Below are positions 12,706 through 25,335 of a DNA stretch of 64,000 nucleotides, piece after piece (the stretch's first letter is position 1; each line of letters starts with the position of its first letter). Below the pieces are notes generated by a model that saw nothing but the letters and a program-made list of their open reading frames with translations, had not been told where the DNA came from and did no database searches. Source of the DNA: Neckera pumila (lineage: Eukaryota; Streptophyta; Bryopsida; Hypnales; Neckeraceae); contig OZ018414.1 in assembly GCA_963969595.1 (NCBI GenBank), positions 18,087,660-18,151,659 on the forward strand, given 5' to 3'. Both the position numbers and the translations under genes were made by a program.

Positions 12706-12991
12706 CTGATAAGGTTGAATTGATTAATGCACATATCAATAAACTTTTCTTAGCATCCATTGGGTACTACAGCTTTTTGTCATGATGACTCCCATGAATC
12801 AACTTACCGAGAGGGTTCTTGAGGTAGGCAAAATGACAAAATAGGCCGATCCCAGGTGGTCGCATACTGAGGCCGTGAAAGTGAAGGTCTCCATACTGGT
12901 TGCATTGGAGCACAATTTTAAATAAAAATTATCATTTGCCTTGCATAGTGCCGATATTGTGTATGGGGCCAATTGCATTGTAGACTACCTA

Positions 12992-13121
12992 GAGCAGCCC
13001 CACAACAACTCAGCAAACTAGCACTCTAAAGGCTCTGGACCATTGATTTTTTGTGTCAAAGAAATGTCCTCCATTGATTTGTTTGGCCGTGTTGCTTGAC
13101 CATATTGTTATGGGGCTGCTC
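12992..13121. mobile_element. Tourist/Harbinger-like MITE, 130 bp (copy 1)
   Basis: Inverted ends GAGCAGCCCCACAACAAC and the complement of TTATGGGGCTGCTC bound a 130 bp element, flanked by CTA on the left and TTA on the right. A second copy of the same length lies at 49354-49483. Three-base TTA-like target duplications and tiny size without coding capacity suggest a PIF/Harbinger MITE. Confidence 0.8.
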
Positions 13122-13124
13122 TTA

Positions 13125-13260
13125 GGTCTTCTTCACACTATGGCCGTCCAAGTCAAGAGGACGTCGTTTCCAATAGTATTGCAGGGTCCGTTGGTTTCAC
13201 CAATCATATTGCAGAGTCCCACGGCCTCTTGACTTGGACGGCCATAGTGTGAAGAGGCCC
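13125..13260. mobile_element. Harbinger-like MITE with GGGCCTCTTCACACTATGG ends (copy 1)
   Basis: The inverted termini read GG(T/C)CTTCTTCACACTATGG-like on the left and GGGCCTCTTCACACTATGG on the complement of the right. The 136 bp element is flanked by TTA on both sides (13122-13124 and 13261-13263), the PIF/Harbinger target signature. It abuts the preceding MITE, sharing the same TTA. A second copy is at about 62559-62698. Confidence 0.85.
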
Positions 13261-13359
13261 TTACACCTTGATTTTGCAGTTCCCGGCCAATTGGTTCTCC
13301 TTCTATCTGTCCCTCTCTTCCGATTGAATTGAGCACCTATCTTTTTCAAAATTGCCTTA

Positions 13360-13857
13360 GACCATTTGCAATGCTGTCACGGTACATGGCCCAGTATCGG
13401 TATAGCTAACTTTTGAATGCTAGACAATTAGAATTTGAAAATTGTCTTATTGGAAGCACAACGAAAAGAACATGGAGAAGGAACAAAAAAAATTTCAACT
13501 AGACATTGGACAAGTACTTCAAAAGCAAGGTACAAATTTGAAATTATAGAGGTCTTAGCAAATCACGGTTACCAAAGCAACATTTGGCCATTGACCCTCT
13601 AAAAATCGTCATATGTAGAGGGTCAATGGCCAAATGTTGCTTTGGTAACCGTGATTTGCTAAGACCTCTATAATTTCAGATTTGTACCTCGCTTTTGAAG
13701 TACTTGTCCAATGTCTAGTTTGAAATTTTTTTGTTCCTTCTCCAAGTTCTTTCCGATGTGCTTCTAAGAAGACAATTTTCAAATTCTAATTGTTTAGCAT
13801 TCAAAAATTAGCTATACTGATACTGGGCCATGTACCATGACTGCATTGCAGATGGTC
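13360..13857. mobile_element. Near-perfect foldback MITE, 498 bp, TTA-flanked
   Basis: Arms of about 240 bp (13360-13600 and 13617-13857) pair almost base for base around a 16 bp loop. The inner 50 bp, including AAATCACGGTTACCAAAGCA, are perfectly complementary. Ends read GACCAT(T/C)TGCAATG and both flanks are TTA. No coding capacity is seen. Transcription through it would give a long double-stranded RNA, making it a candidate source of small RNAs. Confidence 0.9.
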
Positions 13858-14625
13858 TTATGCTGCTGAGTGGATGGCGGCATGCTGCAAGTCCATATCA
13901 ATGCATGGACCATTTTGAAGCAAAGTCAGAGAGACATCTACATCAGCTACCATATGACAATAGTAACTTCAGTTAAGTGCTATCAGCGATGACGAGTCTA
14001 ATAAGTTAAGCTTATATCACACCGGCACACACAAACTGTCAACATTAAATCTCTTGAATGCTGTTGCTGGTTATCGGGTCATGATTTGCAGACATAAGCC
14101 ATTTGAATGACAGAATCGCACCATTGCAGGTGATAATCCACATCTGTAAGGTAGGAATACCATACTCGGATAATTTTAAGCATTTCAGCTTGTAGAATTT
14201 GGGGAATTTGTTGAGAAATTGAGCTCCTCGTGTGTGAAAATAAGGATGAGGAAGAACTGGAAAAAATAAAAATAAAAATAAAAATTGCCTCAAGAATGAA
14301 TATTTTATTCAATATAAATGTGGACTTTCCATCAAAATCCATTCTTGTCTCATAGCTTTACCAAAATCAGCTACCTTTGGAACTTGTTCCTAATCAAGTC
14401 TGAGCCAAATTGAGAGTGAGCAGATTGAATCTTTTTATATTAACAATAGAAATAGCTATTGTCCATTTTAGGACATCCTATTGTGCCATTAGAGGAGGCC
14501 TCTCCAATTATGGTCTTTCTACCTTATTTCACTACCCACAAAGTCTTGAACTTGTTTCCACTTGTAATTGGTCAATCTGACCACTATTTTATAATTGATG
14601 GAATACACTTGGTGCATGAAGGTGA

Positions 14626-16478
14626 CCTTTAAAGGACCAAACACAATTTTTTGACAACATAGCGATTTGGGGCTAGTTCACTACAAACGAAGTTTTTATT
14701 TTTTTCTTTGAAATTTTCATACAAGATGTGCCCAGAGAGTAGCTTTAGAGCCCAAAAATTTTCATAACTTTTGACTACATGGTTAAAAAGTTATTGCATA
14801 ATATGTAATTTTCATTGGTCGGCAAGCAACCCGAACAGCTCAAAAAGCTTCTTTCAAAATCTTTTTAAATAAAAAATAAAATTTGAAACAAGTTCTTTAG
14901 ATTTATATATACGCGAGAAGCTTTGAATCATTCCATATTGATTAACTCCTAAAGGACCGTTGTCCATTTGAGGGACAAATGCCTTTTTGGGCAGGTATCT
15001 ACGGGCTGAAATTTTGTCATGATTTTTTGAAACTTTATTTGAAGATATGAAAATTGATAAGCTTTGTGGGAATTTAATTTTTTTCCCAATCGATGCTCCG
15101 GAAAAAAAATTATGACCAAATAAGCTCAAAATAGGGGACAACGGGCAGCCCGGGTAGCAAAAAAAAAATGGACAAAATTTGAATTTTTTTTTTAAATATT
15201 TTCTATCTTATAGATTATATTTTTGTCTATCTGGAAAGTTTTGATTTATTTCATTTGGATTTGTTATGAGAAAATTATGGACATTCTTGTTTTTTGGGCA
15301 ATTAGAGCATCTTCTTGAAAAAAATAACTTCTATGATGCATTTCTGAATGCAATTTTCTAGATTCTTTTTTTCTTTTTTTCCTTATGGTCTATATTGCTT
15401 GCTAGAAAAATCTCACCATTGGAGTTGGTGCATTTTAATTCCATCTAAAATATATGAATATTTTAGATTTTCCTTCTATCTTGTATCTACTTCTACTAAA
15501 CAATTTTTTAAAGAATGATAATTAAATTTTTTGAACTTTTTTTTTCCTAGACTCTCAACTCAATTCTCTACTACAAAGATTTGAAGTTCAAAACTCTTTA
15601 GTGCAAAACTTTTAAGTTAAAAATGTTCAAAGTAAAAAAATCTAGTCCCGCAATGTATTGAAAAACTTGCTTTTTTCACTTTAAATGTAGATATCTTGCA
15701 ATCTATGGGGCCAAAAATTCTGAAATTTTTTCCACACGCTCTCATACTAGTTAGGTGTAAGATCCTACAATCAAATATGAAAAAAAATAAAATTTCAAAT
15801 TTTATTATTTTTTGCTATAGAAATGGCAGTTTTGAGTGTTTTTTGGCAAAAAAAGGGCCTCAATCCTTTAGAGGTTAATGAGAAGAAAGTTATGAGGATT
15901 CTTAATTTGAGGATAGTCATGGAATCTCTACTCTAAAATAAACTTCGAAGTCCTCATTTTTCAATATTTTGAAAAAAAATATAGGCATTAGAGGTAGATT
16001 GTTTATTACAAAATGACAATTGTTGGGATGGCATTTTTCAGTTCCATAATTAAGTTCTTAACAAATTTGTATTTTGAATCATTCTCTACTTCTTTCTATA
16101 TATTATTTGTTTCCTATATGTTGTGCAATTCCAAATGATCTAAAATTTTTCAAGCATGTAGCTAACTTGCCATGAAGAATGAATTCAAAGAGTAACCACC
16201 ATTTTGAAATTTTTTTCAAATGAATGTGACCTTGTGAAGTGCATCTGCCCAAATTTTTGCAGTGACAAAAAAAGGATTTTTGTGAATTCAAACCATTATC
16301 TTTCAATCTACACGATGGAAATTTTTGAAATTTTTTCTACAACTTTTGAAATTGGTGTACTAAAAGAAGCTACGGTTATATTTGTCCAAAAATGTTTTTT
16401 TTCTAAATCTTGGTACTTGTACTAGAAATGGCAGCTTTGGAGCGTTTTTGGTATATCATAGTCTCTGACCTTTAGGGG
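14626..16478. mobile_element. TTAA-family element F, interrupted by a nested copy
   Basis: Left terminus CCTTTAAAGGACC at 14626 and right terminus complementary to CCCCTAAAGGTC ending at 16478, followed by TTAA at 16479-16482. The left flank is GTGA, which may be a mutated TTAA. Removing the nested copy A and one TTAA leaves about 920 bp, matching the other members. Sequence around the insertion (CCATATTGAT, TTAA, TGAGAAG) aligns with the uninterrupted site in element B. No open frame encodes a transposase. Confidence 0.85.
14946..15874. mobile_element. TTAA-family element A, nested inside element F
   Basis: This 929 bp element has termini CTCCTAAAGGACC (left) and the complement CCTCTAAAGGAT (right), flanked exactly by TTAA at 14942-14945 and 15875-15878. 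Its subterminal block, GTTGTCC followed about 20 bp later by GGGCAGGTATCTACGGGC, recurs in elements C and D. No coding sequence. Non-autonomous, with TTAA target choice like piggyBac. Confidence 0.9.
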
Positions 16479-16482
16479 TTAA

Positions 16483-19380
16483 ACTTTACATTTAGAAGGT
16501 CTAGTTTTTTGTTTTTGTTTTTCAAAGAGACAATGACCATTGCGTTAAAGAACACAGTCAATCTAGTTCCCACGGATGGGATAACTTGAGAGGGAAGTTA
16601 AGTCGTAAGTGCCATTTAGGTCTGTGAAAACTTCAAGAGTAGAAGACTCCGTTCTTGCACCAAGAATCTTGGAAATCATGACTAATTAAAGGTCTAATTT
16701 TGACATAAAAGAATAAAGTTCTTGGAGGATATATGGAAGGGATAGAGTATGTTTTATCCACTTTGGCAATTGCAAGCCTTCCTTGTGTTTTGATTTTGAC
16801 ACTTTCACACTAATCCTTAAAGGACATTTGAGGTTCTCAAAGGGCTATCCCAACTTGGATTTAAGAATCTTTCATTGTTTTTGCCTATCAAGTAGCTTAT
16901 TCAAATAACCAATGAATGATGAGCTTCCCACATGGCTCCTTGAGGCCATAGACAACCTCAAAAGCCACTATTCAAAAAAATTATCTATCTTTCTAATACA
17001 AAAAATAGAAGCTTAAATTGTGATTCAAAATCCAATCTCATATTGATAGAGACATCTTGTGAAGGCAAAGAGAACGATGCCAAGGAAATTTATAGGCAAT
17101 TGAGGACAAGAGAAGTTTCCTTGAAGATTCTCTAAAAGATCAGCCTCTTAGATTAGATATGTCATTTAAGGTCTAAAGTGCCAAATACCAAGTTAGCACA
17201 TAATTTGCCATTTGAAGTGTAAATTTAACTTGTGTTTACAATAGTTTACTAAATATCAACTTACACACTTTTTAGTTGCATCCTTAAGTTTTATTTGGCT
17301 TTCTTATTTCTTGTGTTGCCGCAAAGAGATCGAAACAAATTATTGTATAGAGAGCATTGATGTCAAAAAATTTAGATTATTTGTATAAAAGTTACAATTA
17401 AAAAATTAAATTGAATAGGAACAAATGCATAGATAAGGAGTTTGTTCTTGCATATAGTGTTAAATAGACTACCAAAATCTAAATATAACATATTACCTTA
17501 CAACTTTTTTTTGAAAATAGATTAGATAATATACTCAAGCATAGGACAAGATAGATGTTCTATTGCCAAATATTTATTTATTTTCTCGAAAATGAGGTTT
17601 AATACATGTAAAAATAGAATTATTCTATAAGATTTTTTTCCTATACAAAAATTATTTTTAAAAGTTTTGGAGTCTAGATTTATTTTTTTGTCAAAGTAGC
17701 CTTGTAGATATGGTTCTCTAAGTCTCTATTTTTTCCATTAGATAATCAAATACGAGAACTCTAGGAACCATCCAAAAGGAAATCCTTAGATTAATTACCA
17801 TATTGCAATGACAATCCTTAAATGCTTATTGCAATGTCAAAAGGACTCAATGCCAGTATTTTTTATAAAGCACGTGTCACAAATATATATCTTACTTCAC
17901 CTTTGATAACTTTTTCAATCAGCTCTATTGATAGTAGTTGTAGAAAATTTCTTTTGAAAAATATGTTTATTCACCTAGTATCTTAGGTTACTTCTATAAT
18001 ATTTTGTTTGGCTATGACTCAAAATCTTTGAGTGACTCTTCTAAAATACATACAAGGCTTCTTGAACTTTTCAAATATGGGTCCATGGATTTCTTAGCAC
18101 CTTCATGTGGCTCTTAGTTATCTTTGAAGAAACTTCAATGCACAATGATAGTATACAAGGTAAACCAGCCCATAGTGGTCAAACTTTGGAGTCTACCCTT
18201 GTGCCATTGCTAAAATGTTTAAAAATTTTTCCCTCATGAAGATAAATGTAAGAGACAGTGATGACATTTGAAATTATATTTTTTGGATCAAGTATGAATT
18301 AGTTTTGAATTTTTGAAGTGATCAGCCCATAGGAGGCTATAGGCTACCTCATGACCAACAAAATCTGAATCCAATATGGTCATCTTCCTACCCAATGCAC
18401 TCACAACATTTTCAAACATGGAAGACCTAAAAAATCAGTTTTTACAAAGAATTTTACATTGAAAAGTTGGAAGTACCTATTGAGGTCACTAATTACTCCA
18501 TAACTACCATGTAAGACATTGATTGTGGTCTAAAAAAACACAATGGGGTCATTAGGTGTCTATTATGGGCCATTTGACCGCAATGGGGTCTTCTACCTTA
18601 ATAGAGGCATGATGAAGTCTTGATAACACAAGTCTTTCATACTAATGAACTTTGTTTTTTCAATCTATGAAATTTGCATCACTTTATATTTTTCTACTTT
18701 TGTTGTTTCTTATACTTCACATCATCTTGCTTAGTATGTCATGAACTGATAATATCCATCCCGCTAAACATTCTAGTTTTAAAAGAGTCTATGGTCCTTA
18801 GAAAGAATTTGTGACAATATTTGTTGTGTTTAAGGAGTTTTATGGCAGTGTCTTTTGACTTCCAAGAAGATCCAACAAAAAACATGCAATTTAAGGGGTG
18901 CTCTACACTATGTTTCAAGTTTCTATGTCATGATTCAAGGTCAAATACCAACTTCCTCGGGTTGTAGAAGGTGAATAAAAAAATAGCAAAATGTAGGACT
19001 TAGGGCTTCATAGTGTGAAGGCCAAAGTTCCAACTCTAAGTCCCAACTTGTTTCTTGTATAATATTTGCTACCAATTAAATGCCCCCAAATGGACATAAA
19101 AGTCAAAAATTTATTTAGGAGGCACTTTTGATAGATTTGCATAGAATTTCAATCCATTGGGGTGGCTTACACAGTGTTTTTTCCTAATTTTTTATTTTGA
19201 ATTATGGTTGGGCTTAGAGGCCAAGTTGTGTTTCTATATTTGTTAGGTTCAATTCGGCTTCAAATTTTACTTTTGTAGGGCCCAAACTCTCAAAAAGTGT
19301 TGCCATGTAGGTATTTTGGAGTGATATAGGATTTTGGACAAGTCTAATTAAAGCCCCAAGTTCCAATTTTCAACTCTTCA
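16483..19380. other. AT-rich intergenic DNA, no feature recognised
   Basis: About 2.9 kb with no convincing open frame, RNA gene or terminal repeats. Only short AT-rich motifs are seen. Confidence 0.5.
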
Positions 19381-19384
19381 TTAA

Positions 19385-20280
19385 CCCCTAAAGGACCAAC
19401 ATGTGTTTCTTGGCTAGATAGAAATTTTGGGCAAGTATGTGTAGCTAGAGATTTCCATATTTTTGACCCAAATTCTGATAGAAGGTAGGGACGAGGAATA
19501 TCTTTCAAATGCACTAAATTTCATGACATTTGAAAATGTGAGTCAAAAGTTATGACCTAATATGTCACTTTTTCATGTAACTAGGCAGTCCAGGCAAATA
19601 AAAAAATATCACTTTTTGTAGAAACAAAAATTTGAAATTGGTATTCTAAAGTTATATATATATGGAAAGGTTTGAATCATCCCATTTTGATCAATGAATC
19701 AAAAGTTATGAGGATTTTTAGGTTGCGGACAATTATAGATTTTCTACTCTAAAATAAACTTTAAAGTCCTTTATCTTACTCCATTTTCAATATTTTTTGA
19801 AAAAAAATAAAATCATAAGATGTAGATTGTTTATTACAACACTGCAACCATTGAAATTAGCATTTTCAATTCCATAATTAAATTTCTAACAATCTAGTAT
19901 TTTGAATCATTCTCTACTTTTTTCTGTTTACTATTTTTTCCCTATATCTTGTACAATTCCAAATGAGGTGAAAATTTTCAAGCATGTGGCCAACTTGTCT
20001 AGGAAAAAGAATCCAAAGAAGTACCACCATTTTGGACATTTTTTCATCAAAAAGTGAGCTAGTGAAGTGCAGCTGCCCTATTTTGAATGCTTAATTATAT
20101 CTTGCAATCCAAACAGTGGAAATTTCGGAATTTTTTACCATATGTTTTCAAGTTAGCATATTACAAGCCCCTATGGTTATATGCGTCAATTTTATTTTTT
20201 TTTCAAAAATTTGGTATTTGTACTCAAAATGGCAGTTTTTGAGCGTTCTTGGTGAAAACATAGTCATGGAATTTTAGGGG
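19385..20280. mobile_element. TTAA-family element B
   Basis: An 896 bp element with left end CCCCTAAAGGACC and right end complementary to CCCCTAAAATTCC, flanked by TTAA at 19381-19384 and 20281-20284. It preserves the uninterrupted version of the internal site where A inserted into F. No transposase frame. Confidence 0.9.
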
Positions 20281-21056
20281 TTAATCAAAATTTAAGAACT
20301 CAATGGGACTTGGGACGCAATGTGAAGTGACCCTAAGAGCATCTGCAATGGAATTGGCTTTTAGGACAATAGCGGCATAATGAAGTGACACTCCAAAAAA
20401 TACTCACTATTGTAATCGGTATTGATCTCTCTTTATTCCCGGACTGACTATTTTCCTTCATGAATCCGACAAGTTGGCAAAATATAAAGGGCCTGCAACT
20501 TGGCTCACAACAAGAAGAATCATATTTGTCATACCTTTACAAGCATTGTTTTATGCGCAAATAAATTGAAACTTCCTTTTTTTTATATGAAAGGGCTTTT
20601 TATAAATCTAGAATCTTTTCTTTTGCTTTTTGTAATATAAAAAAGTCCATTTGAAGTATAAATTGCCGGCTTTGCATTTGATCAATTTTTCCATATAAGC
20701 CACTAAAACTTGATGAAGTCCACGATCTACATATAGATTCCGGTACTGTCCTTGTTTTTGATCATGCACTGTAGATCTTCTAATAATAGAAACTAGATTC
20801 AATTGCTTCCTCAAATACATTTAGGTGTAATTACCATAAGTTTTTCACTTATTTTTTTTTTTTTTTTCATTTATTTTTTACACAAATGAATATTCCATTT
20901 ATATTCAAATTCAACCAAATTGTGTTTTTTAATGCAATGGTCACCATCTCTTTGAAAAAATAAAGAAATTCAACCAAATTTTGGACCATTCCCACCAGCT
21001 TTCAGTTCCTTGTTCATCAAGTGCACACCAAAGTCTACAATAAATCTCATCTCCAC

Positions 21057-22795
21057 TAGGGCCTCGCACATGAGCCCTCACGGCTGGGTTTGGGACCCCA
21101 GGTGAGGCCGGAAAGGCTGGGTTGGGGTGGCTCAGCCTAAACGGGTTTGGCCGACCTTCTTTGTCAGGCCCAGCCCTTACGGGCACCTTTTCACACTTAA
21201 ACTCACTTTTATTGCATGCGATTTCAACTTCACCCTGCATCCTTGCCGTCTTCTTGTTTTTTTATTTCAAATTACGCTTGTGGCCCCCAATTTGTTTTTG
21301 TTTGTTTTATTTTAAGTTACACTTGCAACCCTCAACTTGTTTTTGTTTGTTTTTGTTAGTGTGGGGCAACTTAATTTCACTATTTTGTGTATTGGGAATA
21401 CAATAGAAAGCCCTTTAAAGAGAAGAATTGGGCTTTCTTTACCAGGGAGCTCAACAACCAGTTCCCAGAGGAGCCGCAACGCACATAGCAACAGACCAGG
21501 GACAAGTGAACCCTAATGAATAATGTAAACAGAAAAAAAATTTGATTTATAATAGTAATTTTTAAATCATTAATTCCTAAAGGACGAAGGCCTTTTCTCT
21601 GCCAAAATCACTCAAAACTGCCATTTCTAAAGCAAAGAATAAAAATATTTGAAAAATATTTTTTTTCCACATCTAACCGTAGGATCTTACACCTAACTAC
21701 TATGAGAGTGTGTGGAAATTTTTTCTAGAATTTTTGACTGCACAAATTGCAAGATATCTGTGTTTAAAGTGAAAAAAACAAGTTTTTTAGCACATTGTGG
21801 GACTAGATTTTTTGACTTTGAACATTTTTAACTTTATTTTTTTGCACTACAGAGTTTTGAGCTTTTAATGTTTATACTAGAGAATTGAGTTGAGAATCTA
21901 GCCCAAAAAAAAAGTTCAAAGAAACTTAATTTTCATTATTAAAAAAATTGTTAAGTAGAAGTAGGTACAAGATAAAAGGAAAATCTAAAATATTTATGTA
22001 CTTTAGGTAAGATTAAAATGCACTAATCCCAATGGTGAGATTGTTCTAGCAAGTAAACTAAACCATGCAAAAAAAGAAAATCTGAAAAATTTGAAAAATT
22101 GCATTCTGAAATGAATCCTACAAGTATTTTTTTCAAGAAGATGCTCTAACTGCCTGAAAATCAAGAATGTCCATAACTTTCTCATACAAAATCCAAATGA
22201 AATGAATGAAAGGTTTCTAGATAGACAAAAATATAATCTATGAAAAAAAAAAAAAAAAAAATTGTGCAAATTTTTTTTGCTGCTCGCCGTCCTCTGTTTT
22301 GAGCTTATTTGGTCATAACTTTTGTTCCCGAGCATTGATTGGGAAAAGATTTATATTCCCATGAAGCTAATCAGATTTTCTACATCCAAAAAAAGTTTCA
22401 AAAAATCAGAAGAAAATTTCAGCCCGTAGGTACCTACCCGAAAACGCATTTGTCCCCCAAAGGGACAATGGTCCTTTAAAGGTTAAATCATTAAGAACTG
22501 AGAAAATTTTTTAAGAACCCTAATGAAGAACACATGATAGTAATTTAATTAAAAAGTAACCATTGACGAATAATTTAAAAAAAAATATGAAACCTAAAAC
22601 CCTCCCCAAAATAAGACAGAAGAAAAATAAAAATACACCTAAGAAACAAGCACTAAACAATTTTTTTGGTAAAGAACCCCAAACCCGAGCCCTGGAATAA
22701 TTACCCCATCACCCTTTTACTTCTGGATTACCAGCACTTTTGGCCACTGGTGGGGCCCGCCCTGACCCCCACCGGAGGTCATGTGCGAGGCCCTA
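21057..22795. mobile_element. Composite element with TAGGGCCTCGCACATGA inverted ends
   Basis: The first 17 bases, TAGGGCCTCGCACATGA, are matched by the exact complement at the right end (to 22795); beyond that the ends become G/C-rich and degenerate. TTAA-family element C lies inside. Subtracting it leaves about 826 bp. A GC-rich zone at 21060-21190 stands out from the AT-rich interior. No target duplication is clear and superfamily is not assigned. Confidence 0.6.
21574..22482. mobile_element. TTAA-family element C
   Basis: A 909 bp element with ends TTCCTAAAGGAC and the complement CCTTTAAAGGACC, flanked by TTAA at 21570-21573 and 22483-22486. It lies in the opposite orientation to A, as shown by the complement of the GGGCAGGTA(C/T)CTACGGGC block near its right end. 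No coding capacity. Confidence 0.9.
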
Positions 22796-22861
22796 CTTCT
22801 AAGTGCTTGACTGCTTGTGTCATAACTTACTTACTGTTTGAAATCTGTGTTGGTTTTAAGC

Positions 22862-23463
22862 TTAACGTACAGCCTGAGGATCCATGTGTCCTTGCTTGAG
22901 CCATGCAGTGAATCTTGGGAGGTCAGCAATCAACCACTTAGAATGCTGCTGTACCTTCAAAATCTCGCCAACGGTCTGCTTGCACAAATAATAATCAAAG
23001 TGTATCTCACCATCCCTTCCAATCGCATAGCAACTAAGAAGTAATAAAATATGGTATCTCCGGAAAAAAAAAAAAAAAAAAAAAAAATGGTATCTTGCAT
23101 AGGGCAAAATTATGTCCTTTTGAAAATTGGGATCCAATGCTCACAAAATCTTGCCAATGGTGGCTGCTTGCACAAATAATAATCAAAGTACATCTCACCA
23201 TCCCTTCCAATTGCATTGCAACTAAGAAGTAATAAAATCATGGTATCTTTGAAAATTGGGGATCCAATGCTCACAAAAAAATTTTGGACTTGGGAATTGT
23301 GATCTAGTTTCTGGATTGTGCTGTGCTCAGACATGCTTGTCCTTGATGGCATGGCCTTTGTACTAGTAAGGTAGGATGGAGCACCCATAACTGGCCATTT
23401 CATGAACCTTCGAACGACGCGGCGGTCACTTTCTGGCTGATGAATGACAAAGAATCTTTGCAT
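22862..23463 (-). pseudogene. Coding-like relic with a tandemly duplicated exon-like block
   Basis: On the minus strand two open stretches share the motif AIGRDGE followed by FDYYLCKQ, encoded by tandem copies at about 23143-23250 and 22950-23050 separated by a 24-base A tract (23064-23087). The upstream part reads HQPESDRRVVRRFMKWPVMG, which looks protein-like. I do not recognise a family. No consistent start, splice pattern or full frame was found, so it is treated as a captured or decayed gene fragment. Confidence 0.35.
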
Positions 23464-23865
23464 ATAGGACAGAAGTGCAATTGTTCATCCTTTGAATTTT
23501 GTATAAAAAGGGGAGATCTTGCACAGTAGTTTGACCTTCAATGAGCACTTTTGAACATTTTATATAGATGATGTCACAATGTTACAAAAAGAATGATTTC
23601 CACGGTCACCAACCCGACGTTCAAAGGTTAAGCAATTCAGCATAGTTGGTTGAGGCACCTTTTGCTAGAAAAAAATATTATTTTGGTAGTATTGACAATT
23701 GAAAATTGTGAATTTTCAAAACAAGAAATAGGATTTTTGGATAAGGCATCTATTTTATGGAAATTTCCAAAGTAGAAACTCCTTAAGGCACCCCAAACTA
23801 CACTCTAGTTAGTAAAGCCTACTTGATTATGATATGGAAGTCTTAAAAAAATTAGCACCTACTAA

Positions 23866-23999
23866 CATTAGAAGAGATTTGAGGCCTCCAAGAGCCCGCG
23901 AGTTATCTTGCATTCTCGCAGTATTCCCACGCATTGAAGCTTATGGTTGATGTGGTCGAGAGAGTGCCACGTCATTTTCGAATAAATAAATAAATTTGA
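23866..23999. mobile_element. 5' fragment of a CATTAG-type MITE
   Basis: Begins CATTAGAAGAGATTTGAGGC and continues with GCATTCTCGCAGT and a GTGGTCGAGAGAGTGCCAC block, as in the complete copies at 51362 and 53569. The right half is not found, so it is a truncated copy. Confidence 0.7.
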
Positions 24000-25335
24000 G
24001 CACCTAAACTTATCTATTGTTGTTAATAATAATGAAATAATTATAAGCCTTTCCCCTTATAAAATTCCTCTTACATCTCATGTATGTATTATTGGATGAA
24101 CCTATCATTCTTGTATTAATTGCATTAATCCCAAGGTCTTTAAAGTTCTTAGGATTATTTTACAAACATTGATCACTTATTTTTGAGATTTAACAAAAAA
24201 TCTACTTATATACCATTATGGACATTTTGAATGTTCCAATTATTTTCTATGATATTTAAATGTGCGGAAATTTAAATAGATGACCAACAAAAAATATCTA
24301 TGATTTTTCTACTATTTTGTCTTTATCAAACATTATCTCTTTTAATTACAATGATGAATCACAATGAAAATTTGCACATCTATTCTATTGCAATAGTATC
24401 ATCTATTTCAAAGGATAGTTTTTTAACACTAGATTATGCAACATGAGCCTTTTGGACTAGCAAGGAATTTGACCAAGCTTAGGCATTTTGGGATGTAAGA
24501 CATGAATGTAGAATGTTTTCAACTTTCTATATGGTTCAACTTGGTTGCAAAATAACATAGTATTTAGTTAGTGTTTTGAATCTTTGTGTTTGAAATTTGG
24601 AGGGCAAATGCCCAATCATACTCACATACAAAACCATATAGGTAGAACATGTGACCATTTGGTAGCTCAACTTCCTCTTGAAAATTACTATTGTCACTAT
24701 GATTTATATTTTTTGAAATGAATATAATACAATACTTTTTCAACCTATACTAATTTGAACTAGTAATTTAAAAAATGTGTGACTGCCAAATTAGTGTCCA
24801 ACACACCAATAGTACAAATTAGTGGACACTCAATATTCTCATTGCTTGCCCTTCTAATTAGTTTATCCTATCTATCATATAGATACGTAATGGAACTATA
24901 GATTTCAAAATCTACAAATGTGAATCAATAATATGAACTCCAAAGTATCTTATTAATTTTGTTGATTACATAAATTAGTGTGAAATATCAAGAAAATAAT
25001 GTGGGACAACCTACTGAGAGTATTTGGTCAGTAGCAAGGAAAAGCTGACGGAATTCATCGATAATGCAAGATCATTCATCCATAATATATGATATTTCAT
25101 CGAATGGAAATGGGTAGCTGCTCTTCTCCAAATGGATAGCTCGCAAGAGCTCTCGCAGGATTTGGACCTGAAATCTCGTGAAAGTGGCGATTCACGGAAG
25201 AATGCAAGCGTCCTGTGTGAAAATTTCGCGAATCCCGCAATCCGAAGAGCTTTTTTCCTCGAATTTTGGCCATGTTCTCCTTCAGTTTCAGGATTTTCTA
25301 GCTTCTGAAGTTTGTTCAGTAAGTCAGAATTGGCC
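24000..25335. other. AT-rich intergenic DNA and 5' flank of LPA19
   Basis: No gene seen up to about 25000. The last 300 bp rise in GC and probably hold the promoter and leader of the gene starting at 25336. Specific elements are not identified. Confidence 0.4.
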
